The notes: generated by a model not told the origin, from the sequence alone. A stretch of 13,978 nt of DNA from an uncultured Eubacteriales bacterium (GCA_958427375.1 CAUABY010000028.1:1-13978); one strand, 5' to 3'. Counted from the first letter of the stretch, positions 7,601 through 13,978 are shown. Numbers and translations are program-made.

Positions 7601-8130
7601 ACATGTATATGAAGCTTTTGAGCGAGGCGGTGCTGGAAGCGCGCGGCGTTGAGCTGCCCCAGCGCGCCGACTGCTCGGCGGATCTCGCCGTGGCCGCGAA
7701 TATCCCGGACAGATATATTCCCTCCTCCGAGCAGCGCATGGACGTTTACCGCCGCATCGCGCTATTACGCACCGAGGCCGAGGCGGACGATTTAACCGAC
7801 GAGCTCATTGACCGCTTCGGCGACCCGCCCTCCGGCGTGAACGCGCTGATTCACGTGGCGCTGCTGCGCGGCGAGGCCGGGCGCGCGGGCGTGACGGACA
7901 TTGTGCAAAAGCAGGGGAGCCTGCGCTTCACGCTCAAAGACTTTGACATGGCGCGCGTGTCCGCGCTCTATGCCCGGCCTGAGTATAAAAACCGCCTGCG
8001 GGTAGAGGCTGGGACAAAGCCCTGCCTGAGCCTCAAGGTCAAGGAGAAGCGCCGTGTCATCGACGAGGCGCGGAAGTTTATCACGGACTGGGCTTCGATA
8101 AGCGCGCAAGATGAACAAATAATTAATTAA
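4603..8130 (+). CDS. mfd: Transcription-repair coupling factor Mfd
   Basis: A 1175-residue protein, full family length (E. coli 1148, B. subtilis 1177). Mfd pushes RNA polymerase off DNA lesions using ATP-driven dsDNA translocation and recruits UvrA for nucleotide excision repair. The UvrB-like N-terminal module includes QFSRRGGILDFFSPG (172 onward) and VRVEFWGDEIDSM. The CarD-like RNA polymerase interaction domain starts near 502 (VGDYVVHENHGIGRF). The translocase has Walker A GDVGFGKT (655-662, K661), DEEQ (756-759), LSATPIPRTLNM, and the second RecA lobe with TTIIETGIDIPN and QIRGRVGRS. The TRG-like region GSGYKIAMRDLEIRGAGNLLG and the C-terminal autoinhibitory domain follow. No domain is missing. 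The N terminus aligns well with B. subtilis Mfd from this ATG, which supports the start although no SD precedes it. The foldase gene follows after 109 bases with its own promoter. Confidence 0.98.
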   Translation: MRELIKQILNNKEAAALPGLVESGGLPALVSGLSAVHRANLAAALRLESERPIFVISPDDTAAESMARDLAAMLGEAAETLLMRDYTFYPVEAASRYAEQRRISTLYKLARGASPVTAASVSGLIQRCIPREALSGAALTIDAGGSYDMEAVERALVLCGYSCTEQVEGPGQFSRRGGILDFFSPGEEEPVRVEFWGDEIDSMGRFDIASQRRSEQIERCTILPAAEALPGLSRGGVEALCGEIESFAARYARRRDSANAAALADTMRADAERLRAGVIMSDADRYLPVIYEPATGADYIPDDAIVILDQPSRCAERAREYIKELSADINELNRRGLSAMSADGYYISFDALAHKLQDYPLYMADAFTLSQNPIPPRTITSIAAKQLPSYAGNAQAAADDVQIYIRDGYSVVVLAGDERRAKVLQDMFAERGIDALIYRELKKIPDCGRCAIAIGAISSGMEYPGLRLAVMTDAQILRAARRKKRAEKKLPANRQRIESCADLSVGDYVVHENHGIGRFAGIVKMNVDGFEKDYIKLDYAGTDTLYVPATQLDLVSKYTGGGEERVVKLSKMGGTEWAKTRSRAKSAAKDMAQKLITLYAQRQRLPGHAFPPDSEWQREFEDNFGYTETDDQLRCISEIKRDMESSVPMDRLLCGDVGFGKTEVALRAVMKCVLDGRQAAILVPTTVLAQQHYQTALQRFFGFPVNIGVLSRFKTGGQNSRTLADIVSGRCDLVVGTHRLLSKDVKFKNLGLLVVDEEQRFGVTHKEHIKELAQGVDVLTLSATPIPRTLNMAMSGIRDMSMIEEPPENRLPVQTFVMEHDWNIIADAIRRELQRGGQVYYLHNRVDDIERTAKQLQNLLEDATVGVAHGKMDKAMLASVMESMSNGETQILVCTTIIETGIDIPNVNTLIIEDADKLGLAQLHQIRGRVGRSTRRASAYLTFRRDKVLTEIAEKRLNAIRDFAAFGSGYKIAMRDLEIRGAGNLLGAEQSGHMIDVGYDMYMKLLSEAVLEARGVELPQRADCSADLAVAANIPDRYIPSSEQRMDVYRRIALLRTEAEADDLTDELIDRFGDPPSGVNALIHVALLRGEAGRAGVTDIVQKQGSLRFTLKDFDMARVSALYARPEYKNRLRVEAGTKPCLSLKVKEKRRVIDEARKFITDWASISAQDEQIIN

Positions 8131-8143
8131 GCGCCCCGCGCTT
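8129..8143 (+). terminator. Weak hairpin at the end of mfd, possible attenuating terminator
   Basis: AAGCGC (8129-8134) and GCGCTT (8138-8143) form a 6-bp stem with a 3-nt loop that overlaps the mfd stop codon. Only GTTAAAT follows, without a T-run. Partial termination is possible, and read-through into the foldase gene is likely. Confidence 0.25.
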
Positions 8144-8179
8144 GTTAAATGCCGCGCTCGGTGATATTATTAGTATAAT
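8142..8179 (+). promoter_or_regulatory. Promoter of the foldase gene
   Basis: TTGTTA (8142-8147), a 17-nt spacer and TATTAT (8165-8170) with an extended -10 TG (8162-8163). A second TATAAT (8174-8179) lies 3 bases further on but has no -35 box at proper spacing. The predicted start is about 8177, giving a ~60-nt leader. Confidence 0.55.
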
Positions 8180-8185
8180 ATGCCT

Positions 8186-8214
8186 CGCGCGGGGATGGAA
8201 AGTCCCGCCGCGCG
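8186..8214 (+). promoter_or_regulatory. 5'-leader hairpin of the foldase mRNA
   Basis: CGCGCGG (8186-8192) pairs with CCGCGCG (8208-8214), and an inner GGA/TCC can extend the stem around a TGGAAAG loop. It would lie within ~10 nt of the predicted mRNA 5' end and ends about 10 nt before the AAAGGA ribosome binding site (8225-8230). It has no T-run, so a stabilising 5' stem-loop is a better guess than a terminator. Confidence 0.5.
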
Positions 8215-8239
8215 ATGGAAAACGAAAGGAAAACAAGAG

Positions 8240-9484
8240 ATGAAAAAGTTTGTTGCTTTGCTCATAGCGCTCTGCGTTGTCTTTGGTCTCTGCGTAGGCT
8301 ACAGGGCGGTGCCGATAAACGATGCGGCCGTGTTTGACGAGAGCCAGCCCATCGCGGCCGAGCCCGCGCCTGTCGAGCCGATTGAACCCGACGCCGCACC
8401 GGACGCCGCACCGGACGCCGCCGCTGATGCTGAGCCCGCTCCGAGCACGGATTTTGCCGCCATATACGCTCTGCATAGCCCGTATGAGGTAGTCGCCCTT
8501 GTCGACGGGCTTGATTTGAGCTGGGCGGATTACTACTACTTCCTCTACTTCCAGGCACAGCAGATGAACAATTACTTTGCCCAGATGTCCTCCTATTACG
8601 GGATGAACGTCGGCTGGCAGGACGAGTACGATGCGGGCGAGAGCTTTGAGCAGCACGCTGTCACTGCCGCCGAGAGCATCGTGCGCGAGCTGTACGGCAT
8701 AGAGAAGTACGCTTACGCGCATAACTGTGTGCTGAGCGAGGAGGATAAGGAGACGCTTGAGAGCAGGCATGAGAGCGATATGCTCACCATCTGCGGCGAG
8801 GGCGCGAGCGAGGAGGATTTTGACGCCGCGCTTGAGGCCATGTATATGCCCAGAGAGGTGCTCAACCGGCTCAACACCTGCGAGCTGCTGTACATCAACG
8901 CCTTTGAGCAGCAGTACGGCGCGCAGGGTGAGCTTGTGGACGAGGCGGAGGCCGTCAAGTACCTTGAGGACAACGGCTATCTTGCCGCAAACCACATTCT
9001 CTTCCTCACCACCGACAGCGAGACCGGCGAGGCTCTCAGCGATGAGGAGATAGCCGGGAAAAAGGCGCGGGCCGAGGAAATAGCCGCGGAGCTTCAGGCC
9101 ATAGCCGACCCTGAGGAGCGCCTTGCCCGCTTTGCCGAGCTCAAGGCCGAACTTGATGAGGACACGGGCAAAACCGGATATCCGGAGGGCTATGTTTTCA
9201 CCGAGGGTACCATGGTTCCCGAATTTGAGGACGGCGTGAAAGCGCTGGAGGATTACGAGGTATCCGAGCCGATTCTCTCCAGCTATGGCTACCATGTCAT
9301 CATACGCCTGCCGCACGACGCCGGGCGCACAGTCACGTATACGAGCGCCGGCGAACCCGTTGACGCGCGCTATCTCTGCGCGAGCGGCGCCTACACTAAC
9401 GAGGTGCAGTCCGTCATTGACGATGTGAAGATTGAGTACGTCCCCGGCTTTGAGCCGATTGTGCTCTCCGACTATGTAAAGTAA
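8240..9484 (+). CDS. Secreted parvulin-type (PpiC/PrsA-like) peptidyl-prolyl isomerase, foldase
   Basis: A 414-residue protein. The ATG at 8240 is chosen over an in-frame ATG at 8180 because AAAGGA (8225-8230) precedes it by 9 nt and it gives a clean signal sequence: M-K-K, a hydrophobic core to about residue 20, and no good lipobox. A Pro/Ala/Glu/Asp-rich linker (about residues 36-70) follows, then a helical SurA/PrsA-like chaperone region rich in Tyr, Glu and Asp. The rotamase domain (about 249-358) begins at ANHILFL (N251-H252) and ends at SYGYHVIIRLP (Y349-P358), with the YPEGYVFTEGTMVPEFEDGV core. It would assist folding of exported proteins outside the membrane. Many PrsA proteins are lipid-anchored; this one seems to rely on the uncleaved or cleaved signal peptide. 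Location behind mfd is common in Clostridia. It ends before the bidirectional terminator at 9554. Confidence 0.88.
   Translation: MKKFVALLIALCVVFGLCVGYRAVPINDAAVFDESQPIAAEPAPVEPIEPDAAPDAAPDAAADAEPAPSTDFAAIYALHSPYEVVALVDGLDLSWADYYYFLYFQAQQMNNYFAQMSSYYGMNVGWQDEYDAGESFEQHAVTAAESIVRELYGIEKYAYAHNCVLSEEDKETLESRHESDMLTICGEGASEEDFDAALEAMYMPREVLNRLNTCELLYINAFEQQYGAQGELVDEAEAVKYLEDNGYLAANHILFLTTDSETGEALSDEEIAGKKARAEEIAAELQAIADPEERLARFAELKAELDEDTGKTGYPEGYVFTEGTMVPEFEDGVKALEDYEVSEPILSSYGYHVIIRLPHDAGRTVTYTSAGEPVDARYLCASGAYTNEVQSVIDDVKIEYVPGFEPIVLSDYVK
8390..8425 (+). repeat. 12-bp tandem repeat in the foldase linker
   Basis: GACGCCGCACCG occurs twice exactly (8390-8401, 8402-8413), followed by a diverged third unit GACGCCGCCGCT (8414-8425). 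It encodes D-A-A-P, D-A-A-P, D-A-A-A. Such repeats in the disordered linker can change copy number by slippage without shifting the frame. Confidence 0.75.
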
Positions 9485-9553
9485 ACCGGACGCGCGCCCG
9501 CGCAAGATACAGCGCATAAAAATCGTGCCGGGTACTCACCGCCAAATCAGAAT

Positions 9554-9597
9554 AAAAAACCGGACCGCTCACCCCATACCGGGGCGGGCGGTCTTTT
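9554..9597. terminator. Bidirectional terminator between the foldase gene and the ger operon
   Basis: The stem GACCGC (9563-9568) / GCGGTC (9588-9593), with inner CCCC (9572-9575) / GGGG (9581-9584), encloses ATACC. TTTT follows on the plus strand, and the A-run 9554-9559 gives T6 on the minus strand. It serves the foldase transcript ending at 9484 and the ger operon, whose last stop codon is at 9610-9612. Confidence 0.85.
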
Positions 9598-9609
9598 GCC
9601 TGTGTGGCG

Positions 9610-10734
9610 CTATATCCTCTTTCGCACCCTGCCTGTTATATATACACACGGCAGAATGACGAGCGCCATTATAAGGCTGCCCGCCGGGATATACCAGGTC
9701 GACCATAAGTCCATCTGCCGCGGGTCGGGCGCTATGAAGAAAGCGGCCGCCGCCGTGATAAGCGACACGAGCCAGATTATCCCCCGCCCGCCGCGCAGAT
9801 CAAGCGCGCGCTCCCCGCTGTAGAGCGTGTTCAGCCCGAAGGCGAGGCGCAGGCAGTGCTGGGCAATATATATGCTCAGCGAGATTACCACAAAGTCCGA
9901 AAATACCCACAGCGACACTACCAGCGCCTCAACCCGCTCAAGGTTGCGGAAAAACACCATGTTCTTCACCAGCGTGAAAAAGGGGTGGGTCAGCCGCGCG
10001 GTCAGCTCCGCGCCGAAGCAGCCGATAATCTCCATCATCAAGACGAAGAGCAGCGCCGTCATCCCCAGCGCCCAGACTATGGCGCCGCTCTTTTTCGGCG
10101 TGCCGCCGCTCTCCGAGAAGAGGATGAACGCGGCGGCGTAGATGGGGATAATCGTCACGTCCAAGGCCGTGAGCGAGGCGAAGGCCGCGCCCGGCATTTG
10201 TTTCAGCGTGAGCGGGAACAGGTTTTCACTCTCCACCGTGAAAAGGCCAAAGCCCCCCACGAGCAAAATTACAAACAGCATAACCGGCAGCAGCAGATTC
10301 GCCGTGCGCACGATGGAGCGCACGGAGCCGAGCGCCGCCGTCAGGCATAAAAGCGCCATCGGCACTATGAACGCGCCCGGCCCCGCACTGGGGTACATCG
10401 TCGTAATTATTCTCTCTGCCCCCGCGCGCAAAGTGAAGCTGCCGTAAATCGTGAACCACAGCGCGAAAAGCAGCAGCGCCGCGCGCCCGGCCCGGCGGCC
10501 GAGCGCCCTCTGCGTCAGCTCCGCCATACCCTCGCCGCTCTGCCTCCGGGAGAGAAAGGCGCACAGAAACCATATATATAATAGTATGCCCGGCAGTGCC
10601 AGCGGCACGGATATCCACGCCGCGCGCCCGGCAAAGCGCGCCGAGCCCTGCGGTATCAGGCGCAGTGCCGGGGCGAGGAAGAACACCGAGCAGGCCGCCA
10701 TCAGCTGGCGGCGATTGAAGCCATAGTTTTTCAT
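9610..10734 (-). CDS. Spore germination receptor permease subunit, GerB family (GerAB/GerKB-like)
   Basis: A 374-residue integral membrane protein of the APC superfamily, with about ten hydrophobic segments spread over the whole length. The N terminus (MKNYGFNRRQLMAACSVFFL) matches the usual opening of GerB proteins, in which a short polar segment with an RRQL/S-like motif precedes TM1. GerB subunits sit in the spore inner membrane and are implicated in binding amino-acid or sugar germinants. The start ATG is at 10734, 15 bases after the GerC-type gene stop, with a modest AGGCAGGGA ribosome binding site. It is the last gene of the operon; the TAG stop at 9610-9612 is close to the bidirectional terminator. 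Ligand specificity cannot be inferred from sequence. Confidence 0.9.
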   Translation of the reverse strand: MKNYGFNRRQLMAACSVFFLAPALRLIPQGSARFAGRAAWISVPLALPGILLYIWFLCAFLSRRQSGEGMAELTQRALGRRAGRAALLLFALWFTIYGSFTLRAGAERIITTMYPSAGPGAFIVPMALLCLTAALGSVRSIVRTANLLLPVMLFVILLVGGFGLFTVESENLFPLTLKQMPGAAFASLTALDVTIIPIYAAAFILFSESGGTPKKSGAIVWALGMTALLFVLMMEIIGCFGAELTARLTHPFFTLVKNMVFFRNLERVEALVVSLWVFSDFVVISLSIYIAQHCLRLAFGLNTLYSGERALDLRGGRGIIWLVSLITAAAAFFIAPDPRQMDLWSTWYIPAGSLIMALVILPCVYITGRVRKRI

Positions 10735-10749
10735 GCGCTCATCCCTGCC

Positions 10750-11997
10750 TTAAACCGTTTCCCGCAAATCATTGCTGTGCCAGATTTGACCTTTCACCGT
10801 CACGCGCAGCTCAAGCGTGGGGAAAAGCTCTTCAAAACTTACGCCCATCGCCGCGTATTTCTCCGGCGCGCTGCGCTCCGCCTCGCCCGCAAGCCCCAAA
10901 AAGTCTGCGTTCAGTTGGCGCGACATGCGCAGAACATAGCTTATGCGTTCTGACACCAGTGATTCCAGCTCCGCCGTCAGCTTGTCGGCGTACTCCGCCT
11001 TGTCTATGCTGCCGCGCCCGTCCATCTCCAGCACCAGCGCGCCGACCTCCGCCGCCACGTCAATGCGCCTGAGCTGCCCGGAGCTGTCCCACACGGGCTT
11101 AATTTTGCTGCCGCCGCTGTTTATCTCAAGCGTTGTGTTTTTCCCCTGCGCGTCTCGCACCACAACGTCACTGCGCCCCACGGAGTTTAAAAGAAATGAT
11201 ATGCCCAGCGCTTCGTCGCGGTCTAAGTAGGCGCAGAGCTTCCCGTCCTTGAGCACCGCGTAGCCCGCGGACGCAACGGTCTTTGCACCCGTGTCCATGC
11301 CGCCCTGATTTTCACCGCCGCTGCCTGCGCCGCTCTGGGCGCCGCCCGCGGCTTTGTCTCCACCGCCTTGGCCGCCGTCAACGCTGATGCTGCTCTTGGA
11401 CGAGTCCTGTATGGAGTCGGCAATCTCCAGCGCGCAGACGAGCGCAGCCCCATAGCGCAGGGTGCCGCGCTCAATGTCGATGACGGAGAAGAGCGTGTCG
11501 GGGCTTCGGCTTTCATAGTCATCGCGTACGCCCGCCATAATCTCCGCGATTCCGGCGGTGCCGTCGCCGGTGGCCAGCACGGCCTCGCCCGCCGTACCGC
11601 CGCGCACGATGTAGATAGGCATGTCCATCCTCAGCCGCGGCGACTGGCAGATGTAGTTGATGCACTCGTCAATCCCGCCGCGCGCCGCCTCCTCCCCGAT
11701 GAGCAGACTTGCGATGTGCGCGAAGAAGAGCGACTCCTCAAATGAGTAGTTGCGCGCCTGTTCCAGCGCGGAGGCGATGGTTGAGCCCTTAATCTGCAAA
11801 CGTGTGGGGCTGCCGCCGCTCCCGGCCTCCGCCGCGGAGGCGAGCGAGAGCGTAAGCCCCTGCTGCTCCGCGTCCAGCCCCATGGTCTGCAAAACCAATA
11901 GCTGCTCCATTTCGCGGTAGTTTGTGTAAAGCGACCCACAGCCGCAAAGCAACGGGAGCATGGCGAGGGTCAGTATAATTGCAATCAGTCTCTTCAT
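10750..11997 (-). CDS. Spore germination receptor lipoprotein subunit, Ger(x)C family
   Basis: A 415-residue lipoprotein. The signal peptide (MKRLIAIILTLAMLPLLCGC) ends in a lipobox-like L17-C18-G19-C20, so C20 is the likely lipidated residue. The N-terminal domain contains the family pattern NYREMEQLLVLQTMGLD and later EESLFFAHIASLLIGEEAAR. A C-terminal domain from about 245 resembles the conserved GerC module. A Gly/Gln/Ser-rich linker (about 207-238) separates them, which makes the protein somewhat longer than GerAC of B. subtilis (~370). The ATG at 11997 overlaps the upstream GerA-type gene by 4 bases (ATGA) and has AGAGGCGG just upstream, so translation is coupled. GerC subunits anchor at the outer face of the spore inner membrane and are needed for receptor function. 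Confidence 0.9.
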   Translation of the reverse strand: MKRLIAIILTLAMLPLLCGCGSLYTNYREMEQLLVLQTMGLDAEQQGLTLSLASAAEAGSGGSPTRLQIKGSTIASALEQARNYSFEESLFFAHIASLLIGEEAARGGIDECINYICQSPRLRMDMPIYIVRGGTAGEAVLATGDGTAGIAEIMAGVRDDYESRSPDTLFSVIDIERGTLRYGAALVCALEIADSIQDSSKSSISVDGGQGGGDKAAGGAQSGAGSGGENQGGMDTGAKTVASAGYAVLKDGKLCAYLDRDEALGISFLLNSVGRSDVVVRDAQGKNTTLEINSGGSKIKPVWDSSGQLRRIDVAAEVGALVLEMDGRGSIDKAEYADKLTAELESLVSERISYVLRMSRQLNADFLGLAGEAERSAPEKYAAMGVSFEELFPTLELRVTVKGQIWHSNDLRETV

Positions 11998-13517
11998 TTC
12001 TGCCGCCTCTTGTCCGGCGTCCGCAAAAGCGGGTCGCGGTATTTGTTTTTGAGCTTGGGCGGGCGGATGAGCATTTTGATAAGCCCGTACGGCTGCCCCT
12101 CGCTCAGCGGCGCGGTGTAGTTGAGACCGAAGCTGTCAATTTTTGAAAGCTCGTATAGCAGAAAGCAGCTCAAAAGCGCCACGCCGTACAGCCCGCCCAA
12201 AATGGCCGCGAGCACCAGCCCGAAACGCGCGATGCGGATTGCCCCGCCCAAGTCCTGGCTGGGCAGCGTGTACACCGCGATACCGGAGAGCGCTACCACG
12301 ATAATCGCAATCGGCGACACCACCTGCGCCTCCACCGCCGACTGCCCCACAATAAGCGCCCCGATAATTGACACCGTGTCGCCGATGGGGTTTGGCAGGC
12401 GCAGTCCGGCCTCCTGCAAAAGGGTGAAGGCTATCAGCATGCCCATGACCTCCAGCGCTGTGGAGAAGGGCACGTTCTGCTTGGCCTTGATTATCGACAG
12501 CAGCAGCCGCGTCGGTATCATCTCCTGATGGTACATAGCAACCGCCACATAGATTGCCGGCACCAGCGCGCTCATAAAAAGCGCAAAGTAGCGGATGACG
12601 GAGATGACGCTCGCAACGAGGTAGTGCTGGTTCGCGTCGCCCGTCACCCTCATAAACTCGGCCAGCGTCACCGGCACCACAAGCCCCACCGGGATGCCGT
12701 CCACCAAAAGCCCAACGTGCCCGTCCATCAGGTACATGGAAAAGCGGTCCGGGCGCTCGGTGTGCAGAATCTGCGGAAAGGGCGAAGCGGGTTTGTCCAC
12801 CAGCGCTTCCTCCAGCGGGCCGATTGCCAGAAGCGCGTCTATGTCCAGCGCGTCAAGGCGGCGGCACAGCTCGCTTACAATGTCAGGCGCCGCGACACCG
12901 TCAACGAATAATATAGATACACGCGTTGACGACTTGCGCCCCACCGTGCTCTCCACGACTTTTAGCTTGGGTGAGCAGATGCGCCGCCGCACAAGCGCAG
13001 TGTTGACGCGCAAAGTCTCAACAAAGGAGTCCTTCGCGCCCTTTAGCGCCTTTTCCAGCGTCGGCTCGGACACGGCGCGCGTGTTGCTTGAGCGCACCTC
13101 AAAGCACAGCGCCTCGCCAAGGCTCTCAAAAATAACCGCGCAGTGGCCGTGCGTCAGCGCCGTCACCAGCTCGTCCATGCTCTTGCAGTCTTTCACGGAG
13201 TAGGAGTAGACCCCGCCGAGGCGGACTGCGGTCAGCGCCTCGCGCTCAGTCACCGCGCCGCTTGTGCGGGCAAACTGGGTCAGCGGGCGCAGTATGTTCG
13301 CCGATACGTCCCCGCCTGATACTATGCCGTCTAGCCAGCACACGTGCAAAAGCACGTCGCGCTCAAGGCCGAAGGAAATTTCCCTCATCTCAAAGTCCGA
13401 GCAGCTTGAAAATATATCTTTAATGTTTTTCGCGTTGAGCGGGCAGCGGTATTCCGGCAGCCGCTGCGGGTGAAATTCACCCTCGTGATAGTAAGATGTG
13501 TACATGTTGTGTATCAT
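11994..13517 (-). CDS. Spore germination receptor subunit, GerA family (GerAA/GerKA-like)
   Basis: A 507-residue protein from the ATG at 13517 (a second ATG at 13505 would give 503). Both fit the family length (~480-500). The frame stays open to 13664, but the extra residues run into the rrn promoter region and have no family match. GGTGA lies 10 nt before 13517. Residues 1 to ~240 are the soluble N-terminal domain (LNAKNIKDIFSSCSDF, SDF-like opening; KGAKDSFVETLRVNTALVRRRI typical of the family). About five membrane segments follow, with the signature EAGLRLPNPIGDTVSIIGALIVGQSAVEA (starting near 369), then a basic C-terminal tail. It forms a receptor with GerC and GerB subunits in the spore inner membrane. 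Expression in the forespore is expected, but I find no confident sigma-G -10/-35 pair upstream. Confidence 0.92.
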   Translation of the reverse strand: MIHNMYTSYYHEGEFHPQRLPEYRCPLNAKNIKDIFSSCSDFEMREISFGLERDVLLHVCWLDGIVSGGDVSANILRPLTQFARTSGAVTEREALTAVRLGGVYSYSVKDCKSMDELVTALTHGHCAVIFESLGEALCFEVRSSNTRAVSEPTLEKALKGAKDSFVETLRVNTALVRRRICSPKLKVVESTVGRKSSTRVSILFVDGVAAPDIVSELCRRLDALDIDALLAIGPLEEALVDKPASPFPQILHTERPDRFSMYLMDGHVGLLVDGIPVGLVVPVTLAEFMRVTGDANQHYLVASVISVIRYFALFMSALVPAIYVAVAMYHQEMIPTRLLLSIIKAKQNVPFSTALEVMGMLIAFTLLQEAGLRLPNPIGDTVSIIGALIVGQSAVEAQVVSPIAIIVVALSGIAVYTLPSQDLGGAIRIARFGLVLAAILGGLYGVALLSCFLLYELSKIDSFGLNYTAPLSEGQPYGLIKMLIRPPKLKNKYRDPLLRTPDKRRQK

Positions 13518-13579
13518 TCCCGCTTTTTCACCAATAATTAGTGATTGGAAAAATAATTTAAGAAAAATGAAAAAAAGTG
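13518..13579. promoter_or_regulatory. AT-rich divergent intergenic region, UP-element-like for rrn P1
   Basis: A/T-rich sequence with A-tracts lies immediately upstream of the P1 -35 box, as expected for an UP element contacted by the RNA polymerase alpha subunit. It must also contain or lie close to the minus-strand ger operon promoter, which I could not identify with confidence. Confidence 0.45.
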
Positions 13580-13608
13580 TTGACAAAGGCGCTTTTGGGT
13601 GGTATATT
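13580..13608 (+). promoter_or_regulatory. rrn promoter P1
   Basis: Perfect TTGACA (13580-13585), a 17-nt spacer and TATATT (13603-13608), with an extended -10 TG (13600-13601). The predicted start is near 13615, inside the palindrome TGAGCGCTCA (13612-13621). Confidence 0.85.
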
Positions 13609-13683
13609 ATCTGAGCGCTCAAGAGAGCGGCACAGAAAATTGAATCAAGTCCAAAAGATTTCAAAAAAATCTAAAAAAAGTAC

Positions 13684-13712
13684 TTGACAAGTTAAATCTT
13701 CTGTGGTATAGT
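13684..13712 (+). promoter_or_regulatory. rrn promoter P2
   Basis: Perfect TTGACA (13684-13689), a 17-nt spacer and TATAGT (13707-13712), again with an extended -10 TG (13704-13705). A-tracts at 13663-13669 and 13673-13679 lie just upstream in UP-element position. P1 and P2 share the context TGTTGACAA/CTTGACAA and GTGGTATA. Tandem promoters about 104 bases apart are typical of rRNA operons. Confidence 0.88.
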
Positions 13713-13906
13713 AAACAAGCTGTCGACGAGACGGCGAGCGAGAAAACAGAGTGTACCTTGAAAATTGAACAATGTAAGAAAAGCTTATGCAAAAATAAGC
13801 ACCAGAAAAGGGTTCAAGTCAGAAATGACTTAAAACTATTAATTTCTTTTGAGAGCTAAATTAAGCATCAAGAATTAGATTTTAACCGGAAACGGTTGAA
13901 ATACAA
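13713..13906 (+). promoter_or_regulatory. rrn leader with boxA-like element and hairpins
   Basis: This is the transcribed leader of the rRNA operon. At 13752-13769 TGTACCTTGAAAATTGAA resembles the Bacillota boxA (CTTTGAAAACT type) that loads NusB/NusE antitermination factors; GAAAATTGAA also occurs between P1 and P2 at 13635-13644. Three small hairpins follow: GCTTAT/ATAAGC (13783-13788, 13795-13800), AAGTCA/TGACTT on a GAAA loop (13816-13831), and AACCG/CGGTT on a GAAA loop (13884-13897). The stretch before 16S would normally pair with sequence after 16S to form the RNase III processing stem; that partner lies outside the window. Confidence 0.6.

Positions 13907-13978
<72 letters not shown>

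Noticed and set aside
8180..8239. Extension of the foldase to the in-frame ATG at 8180
   Set aside because: That ATG sits at the predicted transcript start without a ribosome binding site. The extra residues would precede and spoil the signal peptide, which starts cleanly at 8240.
8123..9517. 464-codon reverse-strand open frame opposite the foldase gene
   Set aside because: The forward gene has a signal peptide, rotamase domain, ribosome binding site, promoter and terminator. The reverse frame is repetitive, overlaps the promoter and has no family features.
13518..13664. Extension of the GerA-type protein to the start at 13664
   Set aside because: The added 49 residues run back over the rrn P1 promoter and have no GerA-family match. 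Starts at 13517/13505 give the normal length.
13656..13680. Possible terminator between rrn P1 and P2 (AGATT/AATCT with A-runs)
   Set aside because: The stem is only about 5-6 bp of mostly A/T pairs and is followed by A, not T. A-tracts here fit an UP element for P2.

Overview
The window reads as chromosome from a GC-rich, endospore-forming member of the Clostridia (Bacillota). The evidence is a GerA-type spore germination receptor operon, a rrn leader with Bacillota-style features and a 16S 5' end. The best guess is the Oscillospiraceae and relatives, from high GC plus the 16S start; that is inference from 72 bases of 16S. Most genes are strongly G/C-biased at third codon positions. The exception is one AT-richer block, about 1870-4340.

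Layout. (1) 1-1816, plus strand: the C-terminal part of an ABC exporter half-transporter, then a GNAT-like acetyltransferase, ending at a strong terminator (1830-1873). (2) 1874-4399, plus strand: a compact two-gene restriction-modification island. It holds a C5-cytosine methyltransferase whose TRD matches the CCWGG/CCNGG group and an EcoRII-type (type IIE) restriction endonuclease, with their own consensus promoter and a terminator. The methyltransferase has a ribbon-helix-helix (RHH) DNA-binding segment fused at its N terminus. Its promoter is embedded in an operator-like set of repeats, so I infer autoregulation. (3) 4400-9597, plus strand: mfd (transcription-repair coupling factor) from a strong promoter that leaves almost no 5' leader, then a secreted parvulin-type foldase with its own promoter and a 5' leader hairpin. 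(4) 9554-9597: a bidirectional terminator between the converging foldase gene and ger operon. (5) 9610-13517, minus strand: a tightly packed spore germination operon in the order A-C-B. (6) 13537-13978, plus strand, divergent from the ger operon: tandem rrn promoters P1 and P2, a leader with a boxA-like element and small hairpins, and the first ~72 nt of a 16S rRNA gene that continues beyond the window.

How the parts relate. The R-M island looks horizontally acquired: its composition differs, it has its own promoter and terminator, and it sits directly upstream of mfd. The mfd plus PPIase pair is a common clostridial neighbourhood. The ger operon would act in the forespore and spore inner membrane, whereas the rrn promoters a few dozen bases away are growth-phase promoters. 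The least ordinary item is the RHH-methyltransferase fusion with its repeat-rich promoter; next is the apparently leaderless mfd.
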